Of a stretch of DNA of 64,000 bases, positions 1-9,875 are shown in pieces. This DNA comes from Thiothrix litoralis. GTDB taxonomy: Bacteria; Pseudomonadota; Gammaproteobacteria; Thiotrichales; Thiotrichaceae. The position numbers were made by a program, and so were the translations under genes. The stretch's first letter is position 1, and each line of letters opens with the position of its first letter. The stretch lies in contig NZ_CP072801.1 of assembly GCF_017901135.1 (NCBI RefSeq), positions 2,787,501-2,851,500 of the forward strand, given 5' to 3'. The notes beneath the pieces are model-generated. The model saw only the letters and a list, made by a program, of their open reading frames with translations. It was not told where the DNA came from and searched no databases.

Positions 1-37
1 CAAGGGCGGCAAGCGCCATCACCGTTTTTGTATTCAT
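1..37 (-). CDS. N-terminus of a secreted protein, cut by window edge
   Basis: A minus-strand ATG at 35-37 is preceded by a good ribosome binding site (GAGGGA, 6 nt upstream). The 12 visible codons read MNTKTVMALAAL, the start of a signal peptide: a short lysine-containing n-region followed by a hydrophobic stretch. The rest lies outside the window, so no function can be given. The gene runs in the same direction as the lipoprotein gene just upstream of it (129-1118) and may be co-transcribed. Confidence 0.5.
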   Translation of the reverse strand, partial: MNTKTVMALAAL

Positions 38-128
38 GACTGATTCCCTCTTATTATTATTTTTAGGGAACTATAAGGGAAAATTGCCCGTCACGATGCA
101 TTAACCCGACGAGCGATACAAAGGACAA

Positions 129-1118
129 TTACACGCCAGGGTAGCGATAAGTATTCACCCGGTTAGACCAACCTGCCAACCAGCGGGCTTCATTGCGGGC
201 TGGCGGCGAATTCCGTATCCGTCGTACCAGCACCCGACTGGCTGCATCGGCAAAAGAATGCAAGGCTTGCTGGCCCGGTTGACTAGGCTGCATATCATCC
301 AGCACCTGTAACAAACCCCAGTTTTGACCGTTATAGCCACCGGCGTTATTCAAGCCTTCGCCCTTGAAATTGACGTAATCCACCAGTGCATACCAGCCAC
401 CCGGCGTATTGGCAATCGCATTCAGGTTTTGTGCAACACGAGTACGGGAAGCCGCCGGGGCAGCATTCACCAGTTTCGGCATGGCGCGGCGAGCGCGTTC
501 CACGATATAAGCAGCTTGCAATAAGCGCGTTTGATACAACAGGTTCTGTAATTCTTGCACTTGCCCGGTTTGTTTGGCGTGCATCAGCTCCGCCTTGGTG
601 CGCCACGGTGCGCCTTGATAACGTGCTTGCTGTACCCAAACAGGTAATGCCACACCGCTGGACTGCAAATGCCCCAGCAAGTCCGGGAAGGTATTGCCAA
701 AACGCGCCTGCCGACCCGCTGGATACCAAGTAAAGTGACCCAAACCCATCGACGCGAAGTTTTCGCCGTCATTCCAATGCACCAGCTTGTCCGGGTCGCT
801 ACCGCTTTCATTTTTGAAAATACGATCAGCAATCATCATGAGTTCGTTACTGGACATTTGCGGTAATACAAGGCCTCCAGCACTCCCCGTAGGCGCAGGC
901 GTATAAGCTGGGGTACGCGCACCTTGGCTACCGCCGTATTGCGCAACTTTGGGACGTGTTCCAGTGGTTTTTTTCGCAACGGAAACTTTTTTCTTGGCCC
1001 CGAACAGCAGTTCATCCGTTTCATCTTGCTGTGCTGAGTGGATAGTCTGTGTGCTGCACCCCGATACCCCAATCGTGACAGCAATTGCCATCAGTGTCCC
1101 CCACGCTTGAATGCGCAT
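129..1118 (-). CDS. Conserved lipoprotein, possibly lysozyme-like
   Basis: A 329-residue protein with a lipoprotein signal peptide: hydrophobic residues 6-18 followed by the lipobox VSGC, with Cys21 as the acylation site. Residues about 22-85 are a Ser/Thr/Pro/Lys-rich linker. The conserved C-terminal part carries NESG, GLGHF, YVNFKGEG and NWGLLQVL, a pattern shared by a family of uncharacterised envelope proteins in gammaproteobacteria. The early Glu in NESG followed by aromatic/Gly motifs resembles the layout of lysozyme-fold enzymes, but that is only a suggestion; no catalytic assignment is possible. It probably sits in the outer membrane facing the periplasm. It follows the gatABC terminator on the same strand, so it should have its own promoter in the AT-rich gap 1119-1229. 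Confidence 0.75.
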   Translation of the reverse strand: MRIQAWGTLMAIAVTIGVSGCSTQTIHSAQQDETDELLFGAKKKVSVAKKTTGTRPKVAQYGGSQGARTPAYTPAPTGSAGGLVLPQMSSNELMMIADRIFKNESGSDPDKLVHWNDGENFASMGLGHFTWYPAGRQARFGNTFPDLLGHLQSSGVALPVWVQQARYQGAPWRTKAELMHAKQTGQVQELQNLLYQTRLLQAAYIVERARRAMPKLVNAAPAASRTRVAQNLNAIANTPGGWYALVDYVNFKGEGLNNAGGYNGQNWGLLQVLDDMQPSQPGQQALHSFADAASRVLVRRIRNSPPARNEARWLAGWSNRVNTYRYPGV

Positions 1119-1229
1119 GTCGTTAGCCCCTTGTTATTATCAGCATTTAATTTGAATAATTGCCGCGTATTAATAATCTAGAACAACTTTACCTATGCTT
1201 AATTAGTTTATCTTATTGAGATAAATAAC

Positions 1230-1256
1230 AAAAAACCCGCAGAAAGCGGGCTTTTG
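1230..1256 (-). terminator. Rho-independent terminator after gatC
   Basis: Read on the minus strand, a stem AGCCCGC/GCGGGTT with loop TTTCT is followed at once by a run of T. It lies 30 bases past the gatC stop codon and ends the gatABC transcript. The stem can be extended by flanking A:T pairs. Confidence 0.85.
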
Positions 1257-1285
1257 GGGGAGACTGCGAGTGTAATAATCCAGCG

Positions 1286-1573
1286 TTACTCAATCACTTT
1301 TGGTACCAGATACAGCCCCTTCTCCACCTCTGGCGCGATGGCCTGATACTGTGCGCGGTGATCGGTTTCCGTCACCACGTCTTCACGCAAGCGTTGCACC
1401 ATGTCCAGCGGATGCGCCATTGGTTCAACACCCGTGGTATCCACCGCACTCAACTGATCCACCAGATTGAGGATATTGGAAAGGCTTTGGGTATAAGCCG
1501 CCAGCCGTTCCTCTGGCACGGCCAGACGCGCCAGACGGGCTACTTTTTTCACTTCATCTTCAGAAATGGCCAT
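1286..1573 (-). CDS. gatC: Asp-tRNA(Asn)/Glu-tRNA(Gln) amidotransferase subunit C
   Basis: GatC is the small stabilising subunit of the GatCAB complex, which converts Glu-tRNA(Gln) (and Asp-tRNA(Asn)) to the amidated form in the cytoplasm. The 95-residue length is normal. The N-terminal helix (EDEVKKVARLARL) and the segment VDTTGVEPMAHPLD that wraps the GatA surface are clear. The ATG is 3 bases from the gatB stop, so it is translated as part of the gatA-gatB-gatC message. It is the last gene before the terminator at 1230-1256. The gene order A-B-C differs from the common C-A-B order. Confidence 0.97.
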   Translation of the reverse strand: MAISEDEVKKVARLARLAVPEERLAAYTQSLSNILNLVDQLSAVDTTGVEPMAHPLDMVQRLREDVVTETDHRAQYQAIAPEVEKGLYLVPKVIE

Positions 1574-1575
1574 GC

Positions 1576-3006
1576 TCAGCCCTCCAGCTTTTGTTTGAGG
1601 ATGTCGTTCAAGGTGTTGGGGTTAGCCTTGCCTTTGGAAGCACGCATCGCTTGTCCCACAAAGAAACCAAACAGCTTGTCTTTACCGCTGCGGTATTCCG
1701 CTACCTGCCCCGGATTTTTGGCAATGATTTCGTCAATCATCGCTTCAATCGCGCTGGTATCGGTGATTTGCTTCAAGCCTTTCTGGTCGATGACCGCATC
1801 GGCAGAACCTTCACCTTTCCACATCGCCTCGAACACTTCGCGAGCAATCTTGTTGGACACGGTGTTGTCTTGAATGCGCTGGAGCAATTCCACCAAAGCC
1901 GCACTGCTGACTGGCGCTGCGGTAATATCCAGATCGTGATCTGCCAAGGTTTTGCTGACTTCGCCATTCACCCAGTTGGCGGCGAGCTTGGCGTCACCGC
2001 ACCCTTGCGCGACTGCCTCGAAATAATCCGCCACTTCACGGCTTTGCGTCAGCAGGCTGGCGTCATAGTCGGTCAGCGCATATTCGCTCATGAAACGCTG
2101 TTTTTTGGCATCCGGCAATTCCGGCAGCGTCGCCCGCACGGCTTCAATGTCTTCCGGGGTAATCACCACCGGCAGCAAATCAGGGTCGGGGAAGTAACGG
2201 TAGTCGTTGGCATCTTCCTTACTGCGCATCGAACGGGTTTCGTCGCGATCCGGGTCGAACAAACGGGTTTCCTGTACCACCGTGCCGCCGGACTCGACAA
2301 TGTCGATCTGGCGTTCTACTTCGTGGTTGATGGCGCGTTCAATGAACTTGAACGAGTTCAGGTTCTTGATTTCAGCGCGCGTACCAAACGGCTGACCGGG
2401 GCGGCGTACCGAGACGTTGGCATCGCAACGGAACGAACCTTCTTGCATATTGCCATCGCCGACACCGAGGTAACGCACTAGCGCGTGCAGCTTTTTCATG
2501 TAAGCCACGGCTTCTTTGGCATTGCGCATATCAGGTTCGGAGACGATTTCCAGCAATGGCGTGCCTGCCCGGTTCAAGTCGATCCCGGTTTGCCCTTGGA
2601 AATCTTCGTGCAGCGACTTGCCCGCATCTTCTTCCAGATGGGCGCGGGTAATGCCGATACGCTTGGTTTCACCATTTTCCAGTTGGATGTCCATGTGGCC
2701 TAAGCCAACGATGGGCAGCTCATACTGGCTGATTTGGTAGCCTTTGGGTGAATCCGGGTAAAAGTAGTTTTTACGCGCGAAAATCGAACGTTGGGTAATT
2801 TCAGCATCAATGGCCAGCCCCAAACGAATCGCCAGTTCCACCGCCTTTTTGTTCAAGACCGGCAAAACACCCGGCATCCCCAAATCGACCAGATTGGCCT
2901 GCGTATTGGCTTCTGCCCCGTAAGCCGTGGATGAACCCGAAAAAATTTTTGAATTGGTGGAAAGCTGGGCGTGAATTTCCAGACCAATAACGGTTTCCCA
3001 TTCCAT
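1576..3006 (-). CDS. gatB: Asp-tRNA(Asn)/Glu-tRNA(Gln) amidotransferase subunit B
   Basis: GatB binds the mischarged tRNA and activates the glutamyl side chain with ATP. The 476 residues match the family length. The N-terminal signature ([13 protein letters not shown]), the region [10 protein letters not shown] and the acidic YFPDPDLLP motif of the catalytic cradle are present, followed by the C-terminal YqeY-like tail (residues about 330-476: [40 protein letters not shown]) that contacts tRNA. A GGAGG ribosome binding site sits in the 12-base gap after gatA. The tail is intact, so the enzyme should be functional. Confidence 0.97.
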   Translation of the reverse strand: MEWETVIGLEIHAQLSTNSKIFSGSSTAYGAEANTQANLVDLGMPGVLPVLNKKAVELAIRLGLAIDAEITQRSIFARKNYFYPDSPKGYQISQYELPIVGLGHMDIQLENGETKRIGITRAHLEEDAGKSLHEDFQGQTGIDLNRAGTPLLEIVSEPDMRNAKEAVAYMKKLHALVRYLGVGDGNMQEGSFRCDANVSVRRPGQPFGTRAEIKNLNSFKFIERAINHEVERQIDIVESGGTVVQETRLFDPDRDETRSMRSKEDANDYRYFPDPDLLPVVITPEDIEAVRATLPELPDAKKQRFMSEYALTDYDASLLTQSREVADYFEAVAQGCGDAKLAANWVNGEVSKTLADHDLDITAAPVSSAALVELLQRIQDNTVSNKIAREVFEAMWKGEGSADAVIDQKGLKQITDTSAIEAMIDEIIAKNPGQVAEYRSGKDKLFGFFVGQAMRASKGKANPNTLNDILKQKLEG

Positions 3007-3018
3007 GAGCTTGCCTCC

Positions 3019-4497
3019 TTAGGCGAAACGGGCTGGCACTTGCGTATGCCAGTCTGTCCATTGTTGGTACTGATGCGCAATGTTCAACATCCGCGCTTCC
3101 TCGAAATAATTACCGACCAATTGCATCCCGACCGGTAAACCGTCAGCCGCAAAGCCAATCGGGAAGGTCATCCCCGGCAAACCTGCCAAACTGACCGGGA
3201 TGGTGTACAAATCTTCAAGGTACATCGAAATCGGGTCATCTTTTTTCTCGCCGATACCGAAAGCGGTTGTCGGGCAAGAAGGTCCCATGATCACATCCAC
3301 ATCTTTGAAGGCTGCTTCAAAGTCCTGTTTGATCAAGCGGCGTACTTGTTGGGCTTTCAGGTAATAAGCGTCGTAATAGCCTGCTGACAGCGCGTAAGTA
3401 CCGATCATGATGCGGCGTTTCACCTCATCACCGAAACCTTCCCAACGGCTGCGCTCGTACAGATCCATCAAATCCTTGGGATTCTCGCAACGATGCCCGA
3501 AACGCACCCCGTCAAAACGCGACAGGTTGGAGGAACATTCCGCCGGAGCCACCACGTAATACACCGGAACCGCCAGATGGCTATTCGGCAAGGTCACTTC
3601 CTTGATGATCGCGCCCTTGGCTTGAAACTGCTTGATCGCACGGTCAATCACATCAGCCACTTGCGCATCCAAGCCTTCTGCGAAGAACTCTTTCGGCAAG
3701 CCAATCCGCAAGCCTTCGATAGAACCGTTGAGGGTGGCGGTGTAATCCGGCACGGGTAAATCCATGCAGGTGGAATCGCGCCCATCCAGCCCGGCAATGA
3801 TATTCAGGGTCAGCGCACAATCTTCCGCCGACGCAGCCATTGGCCCACACTGGTCAAGACTGGAAGCAAACGCAATCATGCCGTAACGCGAAATGCGCCC
3901 GTAAGTCGGTTTAATCCCAGTGATATTACAGAACGAAGCAGGTTGACGGATCGAGCCGCCGGTATCCGTGCCCAACGTCATCGGCGCAAGCCGTGCCGCA
4001 ATCGTTGCCGCGCCACCGCCGGAACTGCCGCCCGGTACTTTGCCCACATCCCACGGGTTACACACACTGCCGAAGGCCGAGGTTTCATTGGAAGACCCCA
4101 TCGCAAACTCATCCATATTGTTCTTGCCCAGCAAGACACCGCCCGCCGCTTTGAGCTTTTCAGCCACATGCGCATCGTAAGGCGAAATGAAGTTAGCGAG
4201 CATGTTGGAAGCACAGGTGGTCAACACCCCTTCCGAACAGAACAAATCTTTGAGCGCATACGGCACGCCCGCCAGCGCCCCGGTGAGTTCACCTTTGCGG
4301 ATGCGGTTGTCAATGTCCACGGCTTGCGTTTTGGCAGCGTCGCGGGTCACGGTAATGTAGGCGTTCAATTCAGGATTGAAGCGTTCGATACGATCAAGGT
4401 AGGCATCCGTGGCTTCCATGACAGAAAATTTGCCCGTATGCACCCCGTCGTGAATGCCCTTCAAAGATAGGGTATGGATGGAATCAGCCTGCGACAT
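3019..4497 (-). CDS. gatA: Asp-tRNA(Asn)/Glu-tRNA(Gln) amidotransferase subunit A
   Basis: GatA is the glutaminase that releases ammonia from glutamine for transamidation by GatB. The 492 residues contain the amidase-signature Ser-cisSer-Lys triad: Lys in YALKDLF, the Gly/Ser-rich loop [11 protein letters not shown], and the nucleophile Ser in [11 protein letters not shown]. It is the first gene of the operon, so the promoter should lie between 4498 and 4590. The hairpin at 4533-4560 occupies much of that gap. No truncation or missing residue was seen. Confidence 0.97.
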   Translation of the reverse strand: MSQADSIHTLSLKGIHDGVHTGKFSVMEATDAYLDRIERFNPELNAYITVTRDAAKTQAVDIDNRIRKGELTGALAGVPYALKDLFCSEGVLTTCASNMLANFISPYDAHVAEKLKAAGGVLLGKNNMDEFAMGSSNETSAFGSVCNPWDVGKVPGGSSGGGAATIAARLAPMTLGTDTGGSIRQPASFCNITGIKPTYGRISRYGMIAFASSLDQCGPMAASAEDCALTLNIIAGLDGRDSTCMDLPVPDYTATLNGSIEGLRIGLPKEFFAEGLDAQVADVIDRAIKQFQAKGAIIKEVTLPNSHLAVPVYYVVAPAECSSNLSRFDGVRFGHRCENPKDLMDLYERSRWEGFGDEVKRRIMIGTYALSAGYYDAYYLKAQQVRRLIKQDFEAAFKDVDVIMGPSCPTTAFGIGEKKDDPISMYLEDLYTIPVSLAGLPGMTFPIGFAADGLPVGMQLVGNYFEEARMLNIAHQYQQWTDWHTQVPARFA

Positions 4498-4532
4498 GGT
4501 TTCTCCGTTCTTGCGGCTTATAGTCTTGCGAT

Positions 4533-4560
4533 AAGCGGCTTACTATAGTGTAAGCCGCTT
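4533..4560. repeat. Perfect 11-bp inverted repeat between gatA and upstream gene
   Basis: Arms AAGCGGCTTAC and GTAAGCCGCTT flank a 6-base loop (TATAGT). It lies in the 92-base gap between the stop of the large surface protein gene and the start of gatA, both on the minus strand. There is no T-run on either side, so it is either a weak or Rho-assisted terminator for the upstream gene or an element in the gatA leader. A further partial copy (GCGGCTTATAG) lies at 4513-4523. Confidence 0.6.
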
Positions 4561-4589
4561 GTTGCTGGCAACCAGCACAAACCATCCGA

Positions 4590-7500
4590 CTAACGCGGCA
4601 AGCTTCCTTGAATGATGTAATTACTGCTAAATGTCAGGTTACCCGGATGCAGCAATACATTCCCCAACAACACGTTAGTATCATTTTGGGGCCCCGTGTA
4701 CACCGCTGCACCATCCATATTCAGGTCAGTGGCATAATACCCCACCAAACGGAAAGCGGTGTTAACCAGCTTGTTATCAGGTGAAACCAGAATCGCCCCC
4801 AAAATTACATTGCTGTCACTGCCCGGCCCACTGATGATAATGGTACTGCTGTTATTGGTATCCCCCGCCCATAACAAGGCGACGGAGGAACTCAGCAAAC
4901 GGGTATTGACACCACCGTAAACCTTGGTTCCTAGGTGGGTAAAATCAATCAGTTCAGCGGATGTTTTCAAGGCAATAGGGGCATTGGTCATAACCCCTAA
5001 ATGGTTGCGGTGACGCACCACCACATAATAATCACCATCCGTTACATTGAACAGTTGCAGCGTCTTCGAGCCAGTTACCGCGTCCACGACATCGCCATCA
5101 CGTTGCAACAGCGCAGCTATTGCGGCAACCCGCACTGTAGGGTCAAACTTATCGCGTAGCTCAATCAATACCCAATCGACAGGGGCATCCTTACCTGTAG
5201 CCTTCCACACCCCCGATGCTGCTGTTTCGGTGCCATGATAATCAAACGGGGATATCGTACTACCCGAATCCACATAGCCAAATGCTGATTTCAACTCACC
5301 ATAGGGCTGCAAGAGCGGCACCAGCCCCTGGCTGAACAACTCATTGTTCATCAAACCGGTGGATTTATCGTATGGCCCTTGCAAAGCTACCCGCAGTTGT
5401 AGCGTGACCAGAAAATCTTCTTCAACATCGAGGTAAGTAGCAAGACCATTGGCGTTGTTATCAACCGCATCAGCCGGATTACCATCACCATTCGGGTCAG
5501 GCTTCTCTGTGGCAGTGGGTGAACCATCATTGTCGTCATCCGCATCCAGATAATCCGGCTTACCATCACCGTCAGTATCCCGTGCATCTGCCGGATTGCC
5601 ATCACCATTCGGGTCAGGTGCTTCGTAACGGGTCAGCACCGTATCGCCGTCGTCATCCGTATCCAGATAATCGGGTTGGCCATCCTTATCGGAATCACGG
5701 GCATCTACCGGATTGCCATCACCATTGGGGTCGGGCATTTCGTAACGGGTTGGAATACCATCGTCATCATCATCCGCATCCAGCGCATCAATAAGGCCAT
5801 CCTTGTCGTGATCCAACGGGACGGTAAAATCATGTACTTCTTGCAAATCGCCAATACCATCGCCATCGGTATCGGCTTTCCACGGATCAGTTCCGATTAT
5901 TTTTTCGACTGAATCCATCAAGCCGTCGCTGTCACTATCCTCGTCCACATCCTGTACGCTAACAATCACCACCCGATCGGCACAGCTTGCCAAGGAGTCA
6001 CACACACGGACACTAACAATGTAGGCATTATCCTTATTAGCATCCAACGGCTTTTCATAATCGGGTAGTTTATTGAAAGACAAGACCCCGGTCATCGAGT
6101 CTACCTGAAACAGCACGTCATCCAATTGCCCCGCAAAACTGTAAACCAAACCATGACCTTCCGACTCGGTTTTATGGGTAGCATTAATATCCATGACAAT
6201 AGCACTGGCATTTTCAGGGTAAAGAACCGCGCTGGGATTGATAATGCTCGGTGCCTGGTTTTCGACAACATCGGCAACCGCAACCTCCAAGGTTTGGGTG
6301 TCGCTCAGGCTGCCATCACTCGCGGTCACTTTCACTTCATATACATTGTTTTTGTCGCTGTCAGTGGGGAGTTCGTAATCAGGATCCGTCACAAAACTCA
6401 ACACACCCGTGCTGGTATTGATGGTAAACGTTGCGGCATCTACCCCACCGCTAATGCTGTAAACCGGCTTGTCACCGTTACCATCTGTCGCTATCACCAC
6501 CGTTACCAGCGTCTGATTTTCATTGATCGCAACCGCAGCACTCGCCGCACCGCCATTACTCACTATATCCGGCGGTAAGTTTTCATCCGGCAAGTTCACA
6601 ATACTCACGTAAATCATCTGCTGGTCGGTCAAACTGCCATCACTCACGGTAACCTGCACGTCGTAACGGTTGTTGCGGTCAGCATCCAGCGGCTTTTCGT
6701 AATCAGGCGCTGTCATGAAACGTAATCGACCAGAGCTAGCAATTATTTTAAATAACGCCGCATCCGCCCCACCGGTAATGCTGTAAACCAAGTCATCATT
6801 GTTGGCATCGGTAGCCTCAACATAAGTGACCTCGACCTGATTCTCTTCCGCATTCATGTAAGCTACTACGCCAGCGCCATTACTGGTAATAGTGGGCGCT
6901 ACATTCTCGGTAATATTGGTAACCTGCACCGTGATCATCTGGGTATTGGCCAGCGTACCATCACTCGCTGTCACCTGAACTTCATAGGTATTATTCAAAT
7001 CGACATCGGTTGGCACTTCATAATCCGGCGCTACCTTGAAACTCAACGCGCCCGTGGCGGTATTGATGCTGAAACGTGCCGCATCCGATCCGCCGCTAAT
7101 GCTATAGGTAATGCCCACCCCCTCCGGGTCAACCGCCTTAACTGCCGTCACTGCCGTTTGGCCTTCCGGTATCGGCAAAGTCGCCGTGGCATTACCGCCG
7201 TTACTGTTAATCACGGGCGACAAGTTCACGGGCTTATCCACCGGGTTCAAGGTAAGGCCAGCAGTATCGTCTTCATTAGGAAAGCTGCGACGGTTAAATG
7301 CGGTGGAATCAGGGTCTTCATTGAAAGCAAAGGTAATTTCACCATCCACCCGGTAGCTGCTGGCTGTGCCAACCCGTGCGCGGATTTTGAGGGTTTTCGC
7401 GCCATTCGCTGGAAGCACATCCGCATTCCACTCGCCGGTGCTGGCGTTATAACTGCCTGCCGAATCATCGCTGACCCACTCCAGCCCTGCGGGCCATTCC

Positions 7501-8447
7501 AGCCCTACCTGCACCAGACTGGTGGAGATAGATGAAGCATTTTTAAGGGTGTAACTGATTTCCACCTCACTGTTCCAGGCGGGGCTAAGGCTGCTGGCTG
7601 CTGCCTGCAAGGACAAATCCACCGGGGTTGACTGGGTACTGGTCAGCCATTTGAAAAACGCCCCGGAATCGTAGGCCGGGTCGCCTGCATCCGCCAACGC
7701 CAGCTTGACATGATAGCTCTGCCCCGGCGTCAAGCCCCCCATTGAAGCGGTTATCGGACGCGTATAGCCATCCAGTTGGCTTGAACTGCTACCGCTGCCA
7801 TTGCCGTTATCCACAAAGTAAGCAGTATTCCCCAGATTACAGGCCGCCCCATCGGCATTCACGCCCTTAGCCCCGGCATTGACGTTGTTGACCGCTATTG
7901 CATCGCCCGTATCCGGCATGAAAGCCGCATTCCTGACACCACTTAGCCCCGGCCCGGAAACAAACAACCCAAAGGCATCATTGAAACGGCTACACACATA
8001 CTCCGGGTACTCTTCCGAACCAAACGCAAACACGAAGTTAAGCCGGTCACCTTCCGGGGTAATATCGAACTCAATAATGGAGGGGTCATATTTAGCATTG
8101 GCACTGATCGTCGCCAGATCGGGGTCAAGGTATTGTACTTTGGTGTTACTGGAATACGCAGCGCTGCTGTTCGGGGCTTGAATACTCCCCAGATTACCCG
8201 TATTCAGGAATACGCCGGTACTGACACCCAGCACATCCCCGCCACTGCTAAAGATACCGTATTGCTGGTTAGCACCCTGTGTTACCGACAAATTCCTGAC
8301 TGACAAGCCAGGGCCATCAAGAATAGCTGACATCTGCGAAGGGCTGACATTAGCATTATAGGCAGGTGCTGCCTGCACAACCGTCGCCCACAAAAAAAGC
8401 AAGATAACACCTAACGGTGTTACTGCATTGTAACTCATTGGTTTCAT
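4590..8447 (-). CDS. Large secreted choice-of-anchor-L / cadherin / TSP3 repeat protein
   Basis: A 1285-residue exported protein. A signal peptide covers residues 1 to about 27 (ending VVQA). Residues about 35-270 form a choice-of-anchor-L domain (FAFGSEEYPEYVCSRFNDAFGLFVSGP is recognisable in part). Residues about 275-405 look like a DUF11-type beta domain. Four cadherin-like repeats follow to about 835, each with SGGxDAAxFxI...GxLxF...PDYExPxDxDxNNxYxVxVxxSDG. Residues about 840-1020 are Asp-rich thrombospondin type-3 calcium-binding repeats (DxDxDGxxD, DPNGDGNPxDARD). The last 260 residues hold a beta-rich domain (WVLIELRD, LLQRDGDVVD, DYYVVVRHRNHLGVMT) and an Asp/Asn-rich ending with two LGNVLL/LGAILV units. 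It is probably a calcium-stabilised surface adhesin or sheath/matrix component; the ligand is unknown. Confidence 0.85.
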   Translation of the reverse strand: MKPMSYNAVTPLGVILLFLWATVVQAAPAYNANVSPSQMSAILDGPGLSVRNLSVTQGANQQYGIFSSGGDVLGVSTGVFLNTGNLGSIQAPNSSAAYSSNTKVQYLDPDLATISANAKYDPSIIEFDITPEGDRLNFVFAFGSEEYPEYVCSRFNDAFGLFVSGPGLSGVRNAAFMPDTGDAIAVNNVNAGAKGVNADGAACNLGNTAYFVDNGNGSGSSSSQLDGYTRPITASMGGLTPGQSYHVKLALADAGDPAYDSGAFFKWLTSTQSTPVDLSLQAAASSLSPAWNSEVEISYTLKNASSISTSLVQVGLEWPAGLEWVSDDSAGSYNASTGEWNADVLPANGAKTLKIRARVGTASSYRVDGEITFAFNEDPDSTAFNRRSFPNEDDTAGLTLNPVDKPVNLSPVINSNGGNATATLPIPEGQTAVTAVKAVDPEGVGITYSISGGSDAARFSINTATGALSFKVAPDYEVPTDVDLNNTYEVQVTASDGTLANTQMITVQVTNITENVAPTITSNGAGVVAYMNAEENQVEVTYVEATDANNDDLVYSITGGADAALFKIIASSGRLRFMTAPDYEKPLDADRNNRYDVQVTVSDGSLTDQQMIYVSIVNLPDENLPPDIVSNGGAASAAVAINENQTLVTVVIATDGNGDKPVYSISGGVDAATFTINTSTGVLSFVTDPDYELPTDSDKNNVYEVKVTASDGSLSDTQTLEVAVADVVENQAPSIINPSAVLYPENASAIVMDINATHKTESEGHGLVYSFAGQLDDVLFQVDSMTGVLSFNKLPDYEKPLDANKDNAYIVSVRVCDSLASCADRVVIVSVQDVDEDSDSDGLMDSVEKIIGTDPWKADTDGDGIGDLQEVHDFTVPLDHDKDGLIDALDADDDDDGIPTRYEMPDPNGDGNPVDARDSDKDGQPDYLDTDDDGDTVLTRYEAPDPNGDGNPADARDTDGDGKPDYLDADDDNDGSPTATEKPDPNGDGNPADAVDNNANGLATYLDVEEDFLVTLQLRVALQGPYDKSTGLMNNELFSQGLVPLLQPYGELKSAFGYVDSGSTISPFDYHGTETAASGVWKATGKDAPVDWVLIELRDKFDPTVRVAAIAALLQRDGDVVDAVTGSKTLQLFNVTDGDYYVVVRHRNHLGVMTNAPIALKTSAELIDFTHLGTKVYGGVNTRLLSSSVALLWAGDTNNSSTIIISGPGSDSNVILGAILVSPDNKLVNTAFRLVGYYATDLNMDGAAVYTGPQNDTNVLLGNVLLHPGNLTFSSNYIIQGSLPR

Positions 8448-8665
8448 AGCCTTAGCGCCCCAAGCATTTTTATCATTATTTTAATCAAGTCGGATACGTA
8501 ACTTGTTATAACAAAGCATAACTCATAAAAATTATTTATTCTATCATTCGTTATCCGCTTATCTGAATATACCGTTCATGGCTTTTCGCCCCATCCCCCT
8601 CCCGCCATAATGCTGACAATCACACATACCTCATCACATAACGATAACAACTCAAGGGTGTCAAC

Positions 8666-9799
8666 ATGCTCCAACGTCATCTGGCGACTGTCTTACTGGC
8701 AGGCACGATTACAGGCTCTGCTGCACCCTCATGGGCAGATGCCCCACTATGGGAATCGTGGTCGCAACCTTATCCGCAACGTGGGGAATTTGCCCCCAGT
8801 CGCCAAGGTACATTACAGCCACGCCTGCAACTCGCGACTTATTCAGCCCCTGCGCCACTGAGCAATCCCATCCAACAAGGTTTGCTCGACCTGGCACACT
8901 CTCTGGAAGGCAAAAGCCAGTGGGAACGTGCCGCGCCACTCGGTAACAACATTGCCAACAAAACCCTGATGGAAACCGTAAAGCGCCTGCTTACCTGGCA
9001 AGACAGCCTAGAGCCTGCCGCGCTAGAACGCCAATTTGACCTGGTGTCTGTTTCTTCCAAAGCCGATAGCAAAGCACAGTTTACCGGCTATTACACGCCG
9101 GTTCTGCAAGGCAGTCGTACCCGTACCGCACAGTTCAACATACCGGTATACCGTACCCCACCCAGTAACCTCAGGCGCTTGTCGCACAATGAGATTGCCC
9201 ATGGCGCACTGACCGGTAAAGGGCTGGAGGTGGCGTGGGTGAATAATGCCTACTTGCTATACATCGCACAGGTACAAGGTGCCGCCCGCATCTATTTTAC
9301 CGACGGCAGCGTCAGCACACTGGATTATGCAAGTGACAACGGACGGGAATTCAAAGCAATCTCCACCTACCTAGCGGCAAAAGGTTACAAAATTGGCGCG
9401 TTATCGCATAACAATATTAACCGTTGGCTGCTTGACCACCCGGCAATCCTTCCTGATGCACTCCTGAGTAACCCGCGTTACATTTTTTTCAATGAAACCC
9501 AAGAGTCTCCGCAAACCGCTTCTGGTCATGGGGTCATCCCCGGTCACACCATCGCGGTGGATAGCCGTTACATTCCCCACGGCTCGGTATTATTGGCGGA
9601 ATTACCCCGGCTCGATGCACTCGGCAAGCGTCAGGGCGGCACGGAGTGGCGTATCTTGTTCGCACAGGATCACGGACGTGCCATCAAGGGTAACGGGCGT
9701 TTCGATTTGTATACTGGCGTTGGCGGGGATGCCGAATCAGCCGCCTATTCCGTCACGGGTCTGCATCGTGTTTTCATGCTGGTGCGCAAACCGGGCTAA
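8666..9799 (+). CDS. mltA: MltA-type lytic murein transglycosylase
   Basis: MltA-family enzymes cleave the MurNAc-GlcNAc bond of peptidoglycan in the periplasm, forming 1,6-anhydroMurNAc. The 377-residue protein has a signal peptide (residues 1-24, ending PSWA, no lipobox Cys), the MltA core (FTGYYTPVLQGS, GKGLEVAWVNN, IAQVQGAARI) and a C-terminal 3D domain (GHTIAVDSRYIPHGS, FAQDHGRAIKGNGRFDLYTG). Asp347 in RFDLYTG aligns with the catalytic Asp308 of E. coli MltA, so the enzyme should be active. It starts a tandem pair with the related gene at 9876. The missing lipobox suggests a soluble periplasmic enzyme rather than an outer-membrane lipoprotein. Confidence 0.93.
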   Translation: MLQRHLATVLLAGTITGSAAPSWADAPLWESWSQPYPQRGEFAPSRQGTLQPRLQLATYSAPAPLSNPIQQGLLDLAHSLEGKSQWERAAPLGNNIANKTLMETVKRLLTWQDSLEPAALERQFDLVSVSSKADSKAQFTGYYTPVLQGSRTRTAQFNIPVYRTPPSNLRRLSHNEIAHGALTGKGLEVAWVNNAYLLYIAQVQGAARIYFTDGSVSTLDYASDNGREFKAISTYLAAKGYKIGALSHNNINRWLLDHPAILPDALLSNPRYIFFNETQESPQTASGHGVIPGHTIAVDSRYIPHGSVLLAELPRLDALGKRQGGTEWRILFAQDHGRAIKGNGRFDLYTGVGGDAESAAYSVTGLHRVFMLVRKPG

Positions 9800-9814
9800 A
9801 CGCCTTGTAATACC

Positions 9815-9830
9815 GCTTGGAATTCCAAGC
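9815..9830. repeat. 16-bp perfect palindrome in the mltA-mltA gap
   Basis: GCTTGGAATTCCAAGC is fully self-complementary and sits 15 bases after the first mltA stop, just before an A-run (9845-9853). It could be an operator or part of a weak terminator for the first paralogue. There is no loop, so a simple intrinsic terminator is unlikely. Confidence 0.5.
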
Positions 9831-9875
9831 TGATCCGCCGATAATAAAAAAAAATTATCCATGCGAGGGGATCCA

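Noticed and set aside
4533-4560. Strong intrinsic terminator between the surface protein gene and gatA
   Set aside because: The stem is perfect but no T-run follows on either strand, so it is listed as an inverted repeat only.
5387-5912. Histidine/proline- and methionine-rich small frames around the TSP3 repeats
   Set aside because: They are products of the Asp-rich repeats of the large surface protein read in other frames.
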